The notes under the pieces are model-generated. The model was not told where the DNA came from, ran no database searches, and saw only the letters and a program-made list of their open reading frames with translations. Made by a program: the position numbers and the translations under genes. Of a stretch of DNA of 52,794 bases, positions 52,703 to 52,794 are shown in pieces (the stretch's first letter is position 1; each line of letters begins with the position of its first letter). The DNA is from Candidatus Latescibacterota bacterium (GTDB taxonomy: Bacteria > Latescibacterota > UBA2968), in contig JAJEHL010000047.1 in NCBI GenBank assembly GCA_022823725.1, positions 1 to 52,794 on the forward strand. The letters run 5' to 3'.

Positions 52703-52794
52703 TCAGAGATTCTGTTTTAAATACCTCATGTCCAGATAGCGTCTGCCGGTGATCCATTCTTCAGACCACTCCATACACAAGGCGCCGATCAGAC
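52703..52794 (-). CDS. Transposase C-terminus (IS256/mutator-like), cut by window edge
   Basis: On the minus strand the window end encodes the last 30 residues of a transposase, including GALCMEWSEEWITGRRYL and ending RYLKQNL before a TGA at 52705-52703. The GAxxxEx-x-x-EWxxGRRYL pattern is the usual C-terminus of IS256-family transposases. The flank contains GTCCAAAAAGTTCTGT at about 52660-52675, which resembles an IS256-type terminal repeat. Only the 3' end is present, so intactness is unknown. Confidence 0.75.
   Translation of the reverse strand, partial: LIGALCMEWSEEWITGRRYLDMRYLKQNL

Overview
The window looks like a chromosomal segment of an uncultured Gram-negative bacterium, probably a Latescibacterota/Poribacteria-like lineage of the FCB group. 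This is inferred from the gene repertoire only: a GWxTD-domain protein, MacB/FtsX-type permeases encoded without ATPases, a TAXI-type TRAP transporter, a PcRGLX/YetA-like lyase and a giant kinase/sigma-54 activator fusion. No rRNA, tRNA or other phylogenetic marker apart from enolase is present. Both window edges cut into insertion sequences: an IS3-like transposase on the left and an IS256/mutator-like transposase on the right.

Bases 1-15.7 kb are an accessory, defence-rich island. After the IS edge comes a 5'-truncated AbiC-like gene. A tightly packed five-gene operon follows (731-5943): a coiled-coil protein, a HEPN protein, a 651-aa helical protein, a 603-aa protein with a possible nuclease-like N-terminal domain, and a DUF2283 fusion. 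I do not recognise this operon as a known system, and it is the best candidate here for an undescribed defence system. Next come a RelE/ParE toxin-antitoxin pair, a chimeric ORF with a C-terminal HEPN (RX4H) motif, an RHH antitoxin-like gene, a 56-aa small gene, hicBA, a full-length type I restriction subunit gene hsdR (no hsdM or hsdS in view) and an RloA-like AAA ATPase. The first 48 bp of hsdR also occur 2.3 kb upstream as the start of the chimeric ORF, which marks a recombination or insertion scar. A SUMF1-domain lipoprotein and a three-gene operon (unknown, PIN toxin, HigA-like antitoxin) with a consensus sigma-70 promoter close the island.

Bases 15.7-43.4 kb are mostly housekeeping, transport and metabolism. 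They hold two large MacB/FtsX permeases, a 1-Cys peroxiredoxin, a PcRGLX/YetA-like lyase, a SpoIIE-type phosphatase, an MFS exporter and an aldo/keto-reductase-like protein without the usual active site. These are followed by a CNNM/CBS protein, a heterodimeric ABC exporter with two atypical ATP sites, a Na/Pi cotransporter, an ankyrin protein, a 2-hydroxyacid dehydrogenase, a YkgJ protein, enolase with a cyclic-nucleotide-binding protein, a TPR lipoprotein and a TAXI-TRAP transporter. The first permease gene is flanked by 81-bp direct repeats made of the peroxiredoxin terminator and 3' coding end. Short palindromic repeats recur in intergenic regions.

Bases 43.7-52.8 kb form a likely regulatory unit. 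A 1609-aa protein joins a Ser/Thr kinase, a STAND-like ATPase, TPRs, a GAF domain, a sigma-54 AAA+ domain with GAFTGA and a Fis-type HTH. Directly downstream are a terminator, two 20-bp direct repeats that could be enhancer sites, a near-perfect sigma-54 promoter (TGGCACGTATTTTGC), a DUF218 membrane protein and a secreted TPR/GWxTD protein. A BlaI-type repressor gene and the IS256-like remnant end the window.
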